Assembly (NCBI RefSeq): GCF_002006995.1
Contig: NZ_MRUL01000011.1
Span: 83,421 to 147,420, forward strand
Reading direction: 5' to 3'
Length of the DNA stretch: 64,000 bases
Source of the DNA: Izhakiella australiensis
GTDB lineage: Bacteria; Pseudomonadota; Gammaproteobacteria; Enterobacterales; Enterobacteriaceae
Shown here: positions 20,052 through 27,604 of the stretch, one piece after another
How the letters are laid out: the number at the start of each line of letters is the position of its first letter
Position numbering within the stretch: position 1 is the first letter of the stretch
Position numbers and translations under genes: made by a program
The notes under the pieces: generated by a model
What the model was told of the DNA's origin: nothing
Database searches by the model: none
The model's input: the letters and a program-made list of their open reading frames with translations, nothing else

Positions 20052-20376
20052 TATAGCCTCATCAGCTGACGACCTGCCTTGATCTGACGGTAAAAAAATC
20101 ACGGCTCTCGCAGGCCCGCCGTTGCCATTGGCCTTTTGTTGTCTTAATTGGGGAAACCTGACTAAACAATAGAGGAAATTATTAACGTTGGTTAAACGCG
20201 TTTTATCTGGCATTTTAAACCACTGTTTAGCGCGATTAATCGCTATAAAGCGTAAATATCCAGCGGGTCAGACAGTAATGCGAGCTGGTTATGTTATTTT
20301 TAAGTTAATAAAAATACGAAAACAGGGATGTTATTAAAAATATACTTTTATTATTTCCCATTTTTTGAGGCCCTGA

Positions 20377-20895
20377 ATGCTACTCGAAACTGAACGTCTG
20401 GCGATGGCGCTGCTGCAGCCGCAAGACTGGATGCTATTCCAGCAGGTGCATCAGGATGAGCAAAGTATGGCCTGGATCGGTGCGGTGCCTGACGATAAAG
20501 AACTGCAGAAACGATTTAACGAGCGCCTGCTGCCGTGGTTTGTCACCAGCTACCACATGCTTTGTCTGGTGGTGCGCCAGAAGCAAAACGGCGAAGCGAT
20601 AGGTTTGCTGGGCGCCAACGCTGAATGGTATCCACACCGTCAGGTTGAGGTTGGCTATGCTTTTCTTAGTCAGTTTCATGGTCAGGGGTTTGGCAGCGAA
20701 GCGCTGGCGGCACTGTGCGAGTATTTATTGCAGCAGTGTGACTTTCACAAGCTGAAGGCGCATGTGGTAGAAGGGAACTGGCCGTCGCGGCGCATTCTGG
20801 AAAAGAACGGCTTTCTTCTGGAGGGCGTGTTACGGGATAATTATCTGCTACGCGGCAAATGGAAGAATGATTGGGTGTTTGGTCGCCTCGGATAG
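20377..20895 (+). CDS. GNAT family N-acetyltransferase (RimJ/RimL-like)
   Basis: 172-residue acetyltransferase of the GNAT fold, closest in style to the RimJ/RimL group. Visible features are the N-terminal LLETERLAMALLQPQDW, the acetyl-CoA loop FHGQGFGSEALAALCEYL (Q/R-x-x-G-x-G/A pattern), and the C-terminal NWPSRRILEKNGFLLEGVLR, shared by RimJ-type enzymes. The acceptor may be a protein N terminus or a small molecule; the sequence does not decide. The ATG follows TTTGAGG. It stands alone between glk and alaC. Confidence 0.8.
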   Translation: MLLETERLAMALLQPQDWMLFQQVHQDEQSMAWIGAVPDDKELQKRFNERLLPWFVTSYHMLCLVVRQKQNGEAIGLLGANAEWYPHRQVEVGYAFLSQFHGQGFGSEALAALCEYLLQQCDFHKLKAHVVEGNWPSRRILEKNGFLLEGVLRDNYLLRGKWKNDWVFGRLG

Positions 20896-20960
20896 CGCTT
20901 TAAAAAAATTTTATCATGCCTCTCGACAGCATCAGCCTGATTGAGATAAGTTCAAAGTTC

Positions 20961-21004
20961 GACCACTCTGGTGGTCAGCGTCGCTCGGACGGTCCGGGCG
21001 CTAA
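20961..21004 (+). promoter_or_regulatory. Two hairpins in the alaC leader
   Basis: GACCAC-TCTG-GTGGTC (20961-20976) is followed by AGCG...CGGAC-G-GTCCG...CGCT. They lie 20-60 nt before the alaC ATG. They could be an operator palindrome or RNA structure; there is no T-run. Confidence 0.4.
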
Positions 21005-21022
21005 CGTACATCTGAGGATAAT

Positions 21023-22258
21023 ATGGCTGATAATTCATCTGCTCGCCGTTTTTCGCGCATCGAACGCCTTCCCCCCTACGTATTTAATATTACCGCTGAA
21101 TTGAAAATGGCTGCGCGTCGGCGCGGCGAAGACATTGTCGATTTCAGTATGGGCAATCCCGATGGCCCGACGCCGCCGCATATCGTGGAAAAGCTTTGCT
21201 CCGTCGCACAGCGTGATGATACCCATGGTTACTCGACCTCACGGGGCATTCCCCGCTTGCGCCGTGCCATCTCCCACTGGTATCAGGAGCGCTATCAGGT
21301 CGAAATCGATCCGGAAAGCGAAGCCATTGTTACCATCGGATCCAAGGAAGGTCTGGCGCATCTGATGCTGGCGACGCTCGATCACGGCGATACCGTGCTG
21401 GTGCCCAATCCCAGCTATCCGATCCATATTTACGGCGCGGTAATCGCCGGGGCGCAGGTTCGTTCGGTTCCGCTGGTACAGGGTATCGATTTTTTTGCTG
21501 AGCTTGAGCGCGCAATACGCGAAAGCTATCCCAAACCGAAGATGATGATTCTTGGCTTTCCGTCGAATCCAACCGCGCAATGCGTCGAGCTGGATTTTTT
21601 TGAGCGGGTCGTGGCGCTGGCTAAGCAGTATAACGTGCTGGTGATTCACGATCTTGCCTATGCCGACATTGTGTATGACGGCTGGAAGGCGCCTTCAATC
21701 ATGCAGGTGCCGGGCGCACGCGATGTGGCCGTGGAGTTTTTTACGCTATCGAAAAGCTACAATATGGCCGGCTGGCGCATCGGTTTTATGGTCGGCAACA
21801 AAGAGCTGGTAGCGGCGCTGGCGCGGATAAAAAGTTACCACGACTATGGCACTTTTACCCCGCTGCAGGTAGCTGCTATTGCCGCGCTGGAAGGAGACCA
21901 GAGCTGCGTTCATACCATCGCCGCCGAGTACAAACGCCGTCGTGATGTGATGGTCAAAGGGTTACATGAAGCGGGCTGGATGGTCGAGGTACCAAAAGCG
22001 TCGATGTACGTCTGGGCAAAAATTCCCGATCACTATGCCCATCTCGGCTCGCTGGAATTTGCTAAACGTCTGCTGCAGGAGGCGAAAGTTTGCGTTTCCC
22101 CCGGCATTGGATTTGGCGATTACGGCGATACGCACGTGCGCTTTGCGCTGATTGAAAACAGCGATCGCATACGGCAGGCGGTGCGGGGAATTAAGTCGAT
22201 GTTTCGTGCCGATGGTATTCTGCCGGGCAGCGTTAAAAGCGAGAGCCTTGAAAGTTAA
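21023..22258 (+). CDS. alaC: Glutamate--pyruvate aminotransferase AlaC
   Basis: PLP-dependent class I/II aminotransferase, 411 residues, that makes alanine from pyruvate and glutamate. It is close to E. coli AlaC (YfdZ) over its whole length: [15 protein letters not shown] start ([20 protein letters not shown]), substrate loop [14 protein letters not shown], and PLP lysine in [16 protein letters not shown]. The [10 protein letters not shown] and FPSNPTAQ segments are also intact. The ATG follows TGAGGATA. Two hairpins precede the gene, and a symmetrical hairpin at 22271-22292 follows it. Confidence 0.95.
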   Translation: MADNSSARRFSRIERLPPYVFNITAELKMAARRRGEDIVDFSMGNPDGPTPPHIVEKLCSVAQRDDTHGYSTSRGIPRLRRAISHWYQERYQVEIDPESEAIVTIGSKEGLAHLMLATLDHGDTVLVPNPSYPIHIYGAVIAGAQVRSVPLVQGIDFFAELERAIRESYPKPKMMILGFPSNPTAQCVELDFFERVVALAKQYNVLVIHDLAYADIVYDGWKAPSIMQVPGARDVAVEFFTLSKSYNMAGWRIGFMVGNKELVAALARIKSYHDYGTFTPLQVAAIAALEGDQSCVHTIAAEYKRRRDVMVKGLHEAGWMVEVPKASMYVWAKIPDHYAHLGSLEFAKRLLQEAKVCVSPGIGFGDYGDTHVRFALIENSDRIRQAVRGIKSMFRADGILPGSVKSESLES

Positions 22259-22270
22259 CGGTCTCCGGAA

Positions 22271-22292
22271 TGGGTCAGGGACACCTGACCCA
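22271..22292. terminator. Hairpin between alaC and ypdK
   Basis: TGGGTCAGG, GACA loop, CCTGACCCA, then CTTTC. It lies between convergent alaC and ypdK and may end both. Confidence 0.55.
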
Positions 22293-22309
22293 CTTTCAGG
22301 ATGGTTCTG

Positions 22310-22381
22310 TTACAACATCAGGTAAAAAGTACCCACCCAGACCACCAGTAAGAACGAAATGCCCATCAACGCGTATTTCAC
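22310..22381 (-). CDS. ypdK: YpdK-like 23-residue membrane peptide
   Basis: A very short gene starting with GTG at 22381, preceded by AGGAG 6 nt upstream. It encodes 23 residues, MKYALMGISFLLVVWVGTFY then LML. Compared with E. coli YpdK (MKYFFMGISFMVIVWAGTFA...), most positions are identical or similar, and it sits in the same place just downstream of and convergent with alaC. It is a single hydrophobic helix, so it should insert in the inner membrane. Function is unknown. Conservation at this length, with a good ribosome binding site, makes it a real gene rather than chance. Confidence 0.85.
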   Translation of the reverse strand: MKYALMGISFLLVVWVGTFYLML

Positions 22382-22558
22382 AAAAAGCTCCTCTGTGCGA
22401 CTGCGACTTCGGCGATCCCAGGCCCGCGCAACGCAAACAGATCACATGAACGCGTACAAAGAGACGCTTTGTCGCTGTTCATTCTGGTTGCCATGAATGC
22501 CTCATGGCAGGATCGCTGACTAATCTACCCGCATCCCGAAGCAAAATAAAGTTGATTG

Positions 22559-22580
22559 TGCTGAGATTTCGCTCACATTT
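22559..22580. promoter_or_regulatory. Possible CRP site in the ypdK/usp gap
   Basis: TGAGA-N6-TCACA core (9 of 10 core bases) within CTGAGATTTCGCTCACATTT. It lies about 180 bp upstream of ypdK and 255 bp upstream of the usp gene. The rest of 22382-22834 holds no recognisable gene. Confidence 0.35.
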
Positions 22581-22834
22581 TGCGCATAGAAGTTTCGACG
22601 GTAAATTTTTTTATTGTCATAGCGACGGCGGATTAGCCGTTGCTGACAGATTATCCCCGGGTGCGATACCATAAATGGCCTTAAGACAGGCATATTCGCC
22701 GACCCCGTAGTACGCTGACCAACCTCGCGCTTTGAGCCTCAGGCGCAATGGCTTTGTTGAAAATGAGGCTGAATCGCAACGCGACGGCGCCATGGGCGAT
22801 TGGCAACCTGGTCGCAACGCATTGAGGACAAAAA

Positions 22835-23290
22835 ATGAAAACCCTTCTGGTGGCCATTGATAACTCGGCAATTGCCCGCAAAGTGGTCGCGCTGGCGGTA
22901 CAGCAGGCACAGGCGCTGAGCGCGCAGGTAATGGTGCTATGCTGCGTTGATGAAAAGCGCTGCAATCTTAGTGCGCCGCTGGAGCTGACGGCCGGCGAGG
23001 ACATCGATGACGAAATTCGTAGCCGGGATGAGCAAAATAGTGCGGAGTCGGTGGTGCGTCAGGCGCTGGCTCAGCTGTTACATGCAGGCGTTGAGGCGCG
23101 CGGTAGAGTGATCGCCGGTGACGCTGCTACCACCATCGTTCATCAGGCTAAGATCCTTAATGCGGAAATAATCATCATGGGACGCAGACACCTGACGTCC
23201 TTTAACCGCTTACTTAAAGGGTCAGTTAGCGCCGCAGTGATCGAGCAGGCTCACTGCCCGGTGATGATCGACGTGCGCTGCGATCGATAA
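22835..23290 (+). CDS. Universal stress protein (UspA) family
   Basis: 151-residue single UspA domain. It starts with the usual MKTLLVAIDNSAIARKVVAL and ends GSVSAAVIEQAHCPVMIDVR, the last strand of the fold. The ATP-binding consensus G-x2-G-x9-G-S/T appears as GRRHLTSFNRLLKGS, with histidine replacing the second glycine, so nucleotide binding may be altered. Usp proteins are induced by growth arrest and stress, but this one matches none of the six E. coli paralogues convincingly. AGGAC precedes the ATG. Confidence 0.82.
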   Translation: MKTLLVAIDNSAIARKVVALAVQQAQALSAQVMVLCCVDEKRCNLSAPLELTAGEDIDDEIRSRDEQNSAESVVRQALAQLLHAGVEARGRVIAGDAATTIVHQAKILNAEIIIMGRRHLTSFNRLLKGSVSAAVIEQAHCPVMIDVRCDR

Positions 23291-23370
23291 GCCCTGGCAC
23301 ATAGCGATAAACCTGCCAGCGATAAAAGAGATAAATTAATTACTCGCTGGCTGTCGTCAGATAAAAAAAA

Positions 23371-23386
23371 GCCCGCATTAGCGGGC
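23371..23386 (-). terminator. Minus-strand terminator in an apparent gap
   Basis: GCCCGC-TAAT-GCGGGC on the minus strand is followed by TTTTTTTTATC, a textbook intrinsic terminator. On the plus strand no T-run follows. No minus-strand gene lies upstream, so it suggests an untranslated transcript from about 23390-23560. Confidence 0.75.
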
Positions 23387-23560
23387 TAATAAGCAACTGC
23401 TTCAATTTCCTGGTGTTTTGTTGGACAACCTGGCTTGTCGGCAATGATTCTCGCACCCTGGGATTAAAATGTGCAGTTGTCTTACTAAATCAATTCAATC
23501 GGCAAAAATTATCTGACTTTATGCTTAATTGCGTATTGCTCTGATGGTTTGCTTTGGCTG
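23387..23560 (-). ncRNA. Candidate small RNA ending at the 23371 terminator
   Basis: The only direct support is the strong minus-strand terminator with no gene in front of it. The transcript would end in CACCAGGAAATTGAAGCAG then the hairpin. The 5' end is a guess; TTTAAT near 23470 is a possible -10 but the -35 is weak. It matches no small RNA known to me. Confidence 0.3.
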
Positions 23561-23600
23561 ACAGCGTTTAGCATTACGGATTCACCAGAGAGGAGTAATA

Positions 23601-23882
23601 ATGAAGAGCCAATTTGCCTGCATGCTGACCTTTTTGCTGCTGGCCGGCTGCACGTCGCACAAGCCCGGCGCCTTTGAGCGCGTTGATGAAGATCGTGCAG
23701 TTAATACCGTGCAATATCGCTACAATCCGTTAAAAGTAGATAAAACGGCGATGCAAAACGATGTTATGCAATATTGCACATCGCGTGGTTTTGATAAGGT
23801 AGAGGCCCTCAAGCCGAAAACCAGTGATATTCCGGGGTTAATGAAAGCCTGGTATCAATGCAACTATACAATCAAAAGCTAA
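23601..23882 (+). CDS. Small lipoprotein, function unknown
   Basis: 93-residue predicted lipoprotein. The signal peptide ends in the lipobox LLAGC, with lipidation at Cys17; the following TSH gives no inner-membrane retention aspartate, so the outer membrane is likely. The mature part has two further cysteines (QYCTSRGFDKVEAL and AWYQCNY) that could form a disulfide, and an overall pattern that recalls the YecR-like lipoproteins, though this is weak. GAGAGGAG lies 6 nt before the ATG. A strong terminator follows. Confidence 0.75.
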   Translation: MKSQFACMLTFLLLAGCTSHKPGAFERVDEDRAVNTVQYRYNPLKVDKTAMQNDVMQYCTSRGFDKVEALKPKTSDIPGLMKAWYQCNYTIKS

Positions 23883-23920
23883 TAAAGCCGGGCGAAGAAA
23901 ATCTCCGCCCGGCTTTATTT
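23881..23920. terminator. Bidirectional terminator after the 93-residue lipoprotein
   Basis: AATAAAGCCGGGCG pairs with CGCCCGGCTTTATT around an 11-nt loop, with T-rich sequence on one side and A-rich on the other, so it can end transcripts from both directions. Confidence 0.88.
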
Positions 23921-24000
23921 CATTTTATTTAATAATGTTGTTGTAATTATATTGCTGTGTGCAGGCTTTGCCCACCTGCGGGAATTCTTCGCCGCCTGTA

Positions 24001-24162
24001 TTACCAGCGTCTGGGTGGCGGCGGCATATGCTCGCCGGCCCGGTAGCCAGCGCTGTATCCGTGGTGATATCCTCCGCCGTGGTGATGACCTCGCTCAACG
24101 ATACAGCCGCTTAGCATTACGACCAGAGCCACTACTGAAGACGCTTTAAGCAGGTTTCTCAT
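24001..24162 (-). CDS. Small His/Gly-rich lipoprotein (53 residues)
   Basis: A short gene starting at the ATG at 24162, preceded by GAGGAGA with 7-nt spacing. It encodes a signal peptide MRNLLKASSVVALVVMLSGC ending in the lipobox LSGC (Cys20), then 33 residues rich in His, Gly and Tyr (HHHGGGYHHGYSAGYRAGEH) and a Pro-rich end (MPPPPRRW). The His cluster could bind metal, but that is inference. It converges on the neighbouring lipoprotein gene, and the terminator at 23881 would serve both. No family is recognised. Confidence 0.72.
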   Translation of the reverse strand: MRNLLKASSVVALVVMLSGCIVERGHHHGGGYHHGYSAGYRAGEHMPPPPRRW

Positions 24163-24393
24163 TTAAGGTCTCCTCAACCTCTTCGATAACTAACAAATTA
24201 CAAGTCAAAAGTGGAGGAATCATGCCCGCTTTGTAGAGTTATTTCGTAAGTTATTTCAAAATAATAATGAAATCGGTGAGGGTGGTTATTTCTGTCGTGA
24301 TTAAATAGGATTAATTTTAAAAAATACCATCTTTTCTTGGAATTATCTGAATTTTTACTAAGCTTTTTTTATCCCTCATCAGAGTAAGCGCTT

Positions 24394-25275
24394 ATGAAAT
24401 ATTCGCTAAGGCATGTTCTGGCCGTTCAGGCTGAACTGGGAGAATGTCCTCTGTGGTCAGTAAAAGAACAAGTGCTCTATTTTCTCGATATTCTTGCGCC
24501 CGCAATTCATCGTTATGATCCACAAAGTGGCGATCATGATGTTTTCCCGGTTGAACAGCATATTGGCTGCCTCGGTTTGCGTGCTGCTGGCGGTTTTGTT
24601 GCCGCGCTGCGCAGCGGGGTGTGCTTTATGGATGCGCAGGGCAGGATTACCCGCTGGCTGGGGGAAAACCCCGATCCCACCGATAAAAGCCGCTTTAACG
24701 ATGGTCGGGTCGATCCCTGGGGCCGTTTCTGGTGCGGTAATCTCTGGCAGCCCCAGGACCGGAATGGCGCTCATCTGTGCCGGCTGGATAATCAGCTCAA
24801 TCTGCGGGTGATGGCTGGCGATATTAAAATTTCTAACGGGCTGGCATTCTCGCCCGATCGCCGCTGGATGTACCACTCAGACACCCCGAACGGCATGCTC
24901 TATCGTTACCCGCTGGATAGCGAAGGTGAACCGGGCGCCCGCGAGGTGCTGAGACGATTTGATGATGCTGCCGACGGGCTGCCGGATGGCGCAGCGGTTG
25001 ATGTGGAAGGCTATTACTGGTCGGCGCTGTATGCCGGCGGCAAAGTGGTGCGCATCGATCCTGCAAATGGAGACATCGTTGCCAGCATTCCACTGCCGGT
25101 GCGCTGGCCAACAATGGTGGCGTTCGGCGGCGCGGATTTAAAAACGCTCTATGTCACCTCATCCCGTGAAGATCGCAGTGCGCAAGAGCTGGCCCGCTAT
25201 CCGCAATCTGGTGACCTGTTTGCCATTGATCTTCCGATTGCTGGCATTGCCGAACCGCAGTTTACTGGCGGCTGA
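24394..25275 (+). CDS. SMP-30/gluconolactonase family hydrolase
   Basis: 293-residue six-bladed beta-propeller of the SMP-30/gluconolactonase/LRE family. Metal ligands are recognisable: Glu in ELGECPLW near the N terminus, Asn in KISNGLAFSPDRRW (about residue 149) and Asp in DGLPDGAAVD (about 198). RFNDGRVDPWGRFWCG is the typical substrate loop. Members hydrolyse sugar lactones (glucono-, galactono- or arabinolactones); the sugar cannot be told here. No sugar operon is adjacent, so it may be an isolated accessory gene. The ATG follows AGAGTAAGCGCTT, a poor binding site. Confidence 0.85.
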   Translation: MKYSLRHVLAVQAELGECPLWSVKEQVLYFLDILAPAIHRYDPQSGDHDVFPVEQHIGCLGLRAAGGFVAALRSGVCFMDAQGRITRWLGENPDPTDKSRFNDGRVDPWGRFWCGNLWQPQDRNGAHLCRLDNQLNLRVMAGDIKISNGLAFSPDRRWMYHSDTPNGMLYRYPLDSEGEPGAREVLRRFDDAADGLPDGAAVDVEGYYWSALYAGGKVVRIDPANGDIVASIPLPVRWPTMVAFGGADLKTLYVTSSREDRSAQELARYPQSGDLFAIDLPIAGIAEPQFTGG

Positions 25276-25490
25276 AGCGCTGGCCGCCAGCGCGTAGGGT
25301 TGGCATGGGGGCGTTGTTTGCGCTGTAAATGGGACAAATCGCGCGGGCCAGGCGCAGGCGTTTTGCGCGCCACGGCTGAGGCCTGTCGCGACGTTCCCCC
25401 TGTAAATTTACGCCATCTGCCTGTAAAACAAGCAAACGGCGCGCCAGGTGATGAATTTTATTATCAGACAGGGTTATACTACGTGCCGCT

Positions 25491-25565
25491 GTCTCCTTAG
25501 TTAAATGGATATAACGAGCCCCTCCTAAGGGCTAGTTGCAGGTTCGATTCCTGCAGGGGACGCCA
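25491..25565 (+). tRNA. argW: tRNA-Arg (anticodon CCT)
   Basis: 75-nt cloverleaf with encoded CCA. Acceptor GTCTCCT/AGGGGAC, anticodon loop in CCCTCCTAAGGG, T arm GGTTCGATTCC. The sequence is very close to E. coli argW. This gene is a common phage integration site, but no integrase or duplicated 3' end is visible here. Confidence 0.95.
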
Positions 25566-25620
25566 TTTCTTTCTCACCGCACTCATCACCTAAAAACCGT
25601 TTAATTTCAGTTGCCTAGCG

Positions 25621-25830
25621 CTACTTCGCTCGATACTCCGGCGGAATGCTGAACGGCTCATCCGCACGGTAATAGCCGCCATCCTTAACCTCTTCGATGA
25701 GGACCATGGTATGGGCGCGGGCGTGTTCGCTGAAATATTCCACCAGTAACTCGGTTATCCGATGGCTGATTTCGGTTTTTTGCTGGGTATTCAGCGCGGC
25801 TTCCGGGGTCTTAATATTAACAAATGGCAT
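25621..25830 (-). CDS. 4-oxalocrotonate tautomerase family protein
   Basis: 69-residue tautomerase. After Met removal the catalytic Pro is N-terminal (MPFVNIKTP). TEISHRITELLVEYFSEHA and the VLIEEVKDGGYYRADEP segment are the usual helix and strand of the fold. Substrate unknown. It is the last gene of an apparent three-gene operon with two short-chain dehydrogenases, 14 nt after the preceding stop. Confidence 0.82.
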   Translation of the reverse strand: MPFVNIKTPEAALNTQQKTEISHRITELLVEYFSEHARAHTMVLIEEVKDGGYYRADEPFSIPPEYRAK

Positions 25831-25844
25831 GATGTTCTCCTGGT

Positions 25845-26732
25845 TTATGGTTGTACATGGAGCAGATTGGCCAAACCAATTCGCTCCAGCAGCTGGGCGC
25901 GGACGCGGTCCGCTACGGCATTCACTATTTCAGCGCCGTCCTGAGACGGATCGAGATGACTGCGGAACGGGCGCTGGCCTTTAGGTAACGCAACGATGCG
26001 TACAATTTCGCTGGCGATGCTGGCAGGGTCAGCATCTGCCGGTTCCAGTGCCGCCAGCCCTTTCAGAGCTTGCTGGTCAACGCCGGCGTACGGTCCCTGC
26101 CACCAGAGATCGGCCCGATCGCTATCGGCAGGCTGGCCGGCATTGGCGAAATGCTCGGTTCCGCCGGTGAAGGCGCCGGGGACGACGATGCTGGTTTCAA
26201 TGCCGAAGCGGGAAAGCTCCAGCGCATAACTTTGCGCCAGCGCATCCATTGCGGCCTTGGCGGCAAAGTAGGGCGAGAGGAAAGGCGGAGTGCCGCCACG
26301 GGTGGAGGTGGAGCCGACCCAGATGACCAGCCCATCGCCAGCGGCCCTCATGCCGGGCAGCACTGCGCGGTTAACGCGCTGCGTGCCAAGGACATTGACG
26401 TCATACAGCTGCGCCAGCTGCTCAGGCGTAAACGCTTCTGCCGGACCAAACACCATATGACCGGCGTTATGGATCAGCACGTCGATGCCGCCGGCGTGTG
26501 CGATAATCTGCTTTACCGCCGCGTCTACCGACGACTCGCGGGTAACATCCAGCTCAATCGCTTCTATTGCCAGCCCTTCGGCGGCCAGCGTGGCGACCTT
26601 CTGCGCCGGAACGCCGCCGTGGCCGCTAACGCTGCGCATTGTGGCAAAAACTTGGTGTCCGCTGCGCGCCAGCGCTTCTGCGGTCATGGCGCCAAATCCG
26701 CTGGAGGCGCCAGTAATTAAAATTCTGGCCAT
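25845..26732 (-). CDS. Short-chain dehydrogenase/reductase (second of operon)
   Basis: 295-residue SDR with the NAD(P) motif TGASSGFG (residues 7-14), the structural NAG motif (HNAGHMVFG) and the catalytic Ser/Tyr/Lys set (WVGSTS, YFAAK). The C terminus beyond about residue 190 is longer than the classical core and may form a substrate lid. Its ATG overlaps the stop codon of the preceding SDR by one base (TGATG), so translation is probably coupled. The substrate is unknown; the tautomerase downstream suggests a keto/enol intermediate. Confidence 0.85.
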   Translation of the reverse strand: MARILITGASSGFGAMTAEALARSGHQVFATMRSVSGHGGVPAQKVATLAAEGLAIEAIELDVTRESSVDAAVKQIIAHAGGIDVLIHNAGHMVFGPAEAFTPEQLAQLYDVNVLGTQRVNRAVLPGMRAAGDGLVIWVGSTSTRGGTPPFLSPYFAAKAAMDALAQSYALELSRFGIETSIVVPGAFTGGTEHFANAGQPADSDRADLWWQGPYAGVDQQALKGLAALEPADADPASIASEIVRIVALPKGQRPFRSHLDPSQDGAEIVNAVADRVRAQLLERIGLANLLHVQP

Positions 26733-27469
26733 CAGATTACCCCGCCATTTGCCCGGATAGTCTGGCCGTTAATCCAACCGCTTTCATTGCTCGCCAGGAA
26801 GCGCACGACCTGCATAATATCCTGTGGTTCGCCGAGGCGGCCCAGCGGATTCATCCCCTTAATACGCGCGATAAGATCGTCGCTTTTGCCGTTCAGGAAC
26901 AGTTCGGTTGCAACCGGTCCGGGGGCGATGGCGTTAACCGTAATGGCGCGCGGTCCCAGCTCTTTTGCCAGTATATGAGTAAGCGCCTCAACGGCAGCTT
27001 TGGTGGCGGCGTATACGCCATACTGTGGCTGATACAGCCCAACCACGCTGGACGAAAAGTTGATGATACGGCCGCTATCATTCAGCCGGGTTGCTGCTTC
27101 GCGCATCAGGCGAAAAGGCGCGGCCAGGTTGATAGCCATCTGCTGTTCGAAACTTTCATCGTCGGTGTTGGCGATGGCTGACAGGCTCATAACCCCGGCA
27201 TTGTTTACCAGGATATCCACCTTCTTACCGAAGGCCGCTTCTGCCTCATCGAACAGGCTGGCCGCCGCTGAGGCTTCAGCGATGTTGCTCTGCCGGGCGA
27301 CGGCCTTGCCGCCGGCGGCGATAATGTCCGCCACCACAGCATCAGCCTGCTCAGGGCTGCGTGAATAATTGACCAGCACGGCAATACCGTCAGCGGCGAG
27401 GCCGCGAGCGATATCCGCGCCAATCCCGCGAGATGCGCCTGTAACAATCGCTACTTTGTTGTGTTTCAT
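26732..27469 (-). CDS. Short-chain dehydrogenase/reductase (first of operon)
   Basis: 245-residue classical SDR of FabG-like length. Cofactor motif TGASRGIG (10-17), NNAGVMS, catalytic INFSSSVVG, and YAATK (Tyr/Lys). The C-terminal GWINGQTIRANGGVI is the usual end of the family. The open frame runs far upstream, but the ATG at 27469 is preceded by GGGAGC and gives the standard N terminus MKHNKVAIVTGAS. It is divergent from a LysR regulator, which probably controls it. Confidence 0.88.
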   Translation of the reverse strand: MKHNKVAIVTGASRGIGADIARGLAADGIAVLVNYSRSPEQADAVVADIIAAGGKAVARQSNIAEASAAASLFDEAEAAFGKKVDILVNNAGVMSLSAIANTDDESFEQQMAINLAAPFRLMREAATRLNDSGRIINFSSSVVGLYQPQYGVYAATKAAVEALTHILAKELGPRAITVNAIAPGPVATELFLNGKSDDLIARIKGMNPLGRLGEPQDIMQVVRFLASNESGWINGQTIRANGGVI

Positions 27470-27604
27470 GATAGTGCTCCCGTTGGTGTTTAACCGTTGA
27501 GAACAACTATACCTGTCGTAAAAATAAAAATAATCGTCTGGAAATTGACATGATAATTCATCTATCAATAATAATTGCGAGCGGTGCAGACAGAGGAAAA
27601 ATGC

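Noticed and set aside
20041..20376. Possible gene in the glk to GNAT gap
   Set aside because: No frame with a plausible start site or recognisable product on either strand.
25491..25565. Prophage or island integrated at tRNA-Arg
   Set aside because: No integrase gene and no duplicated tRNA 3' end were seen on either side; neighbouring genes look chromosomal.
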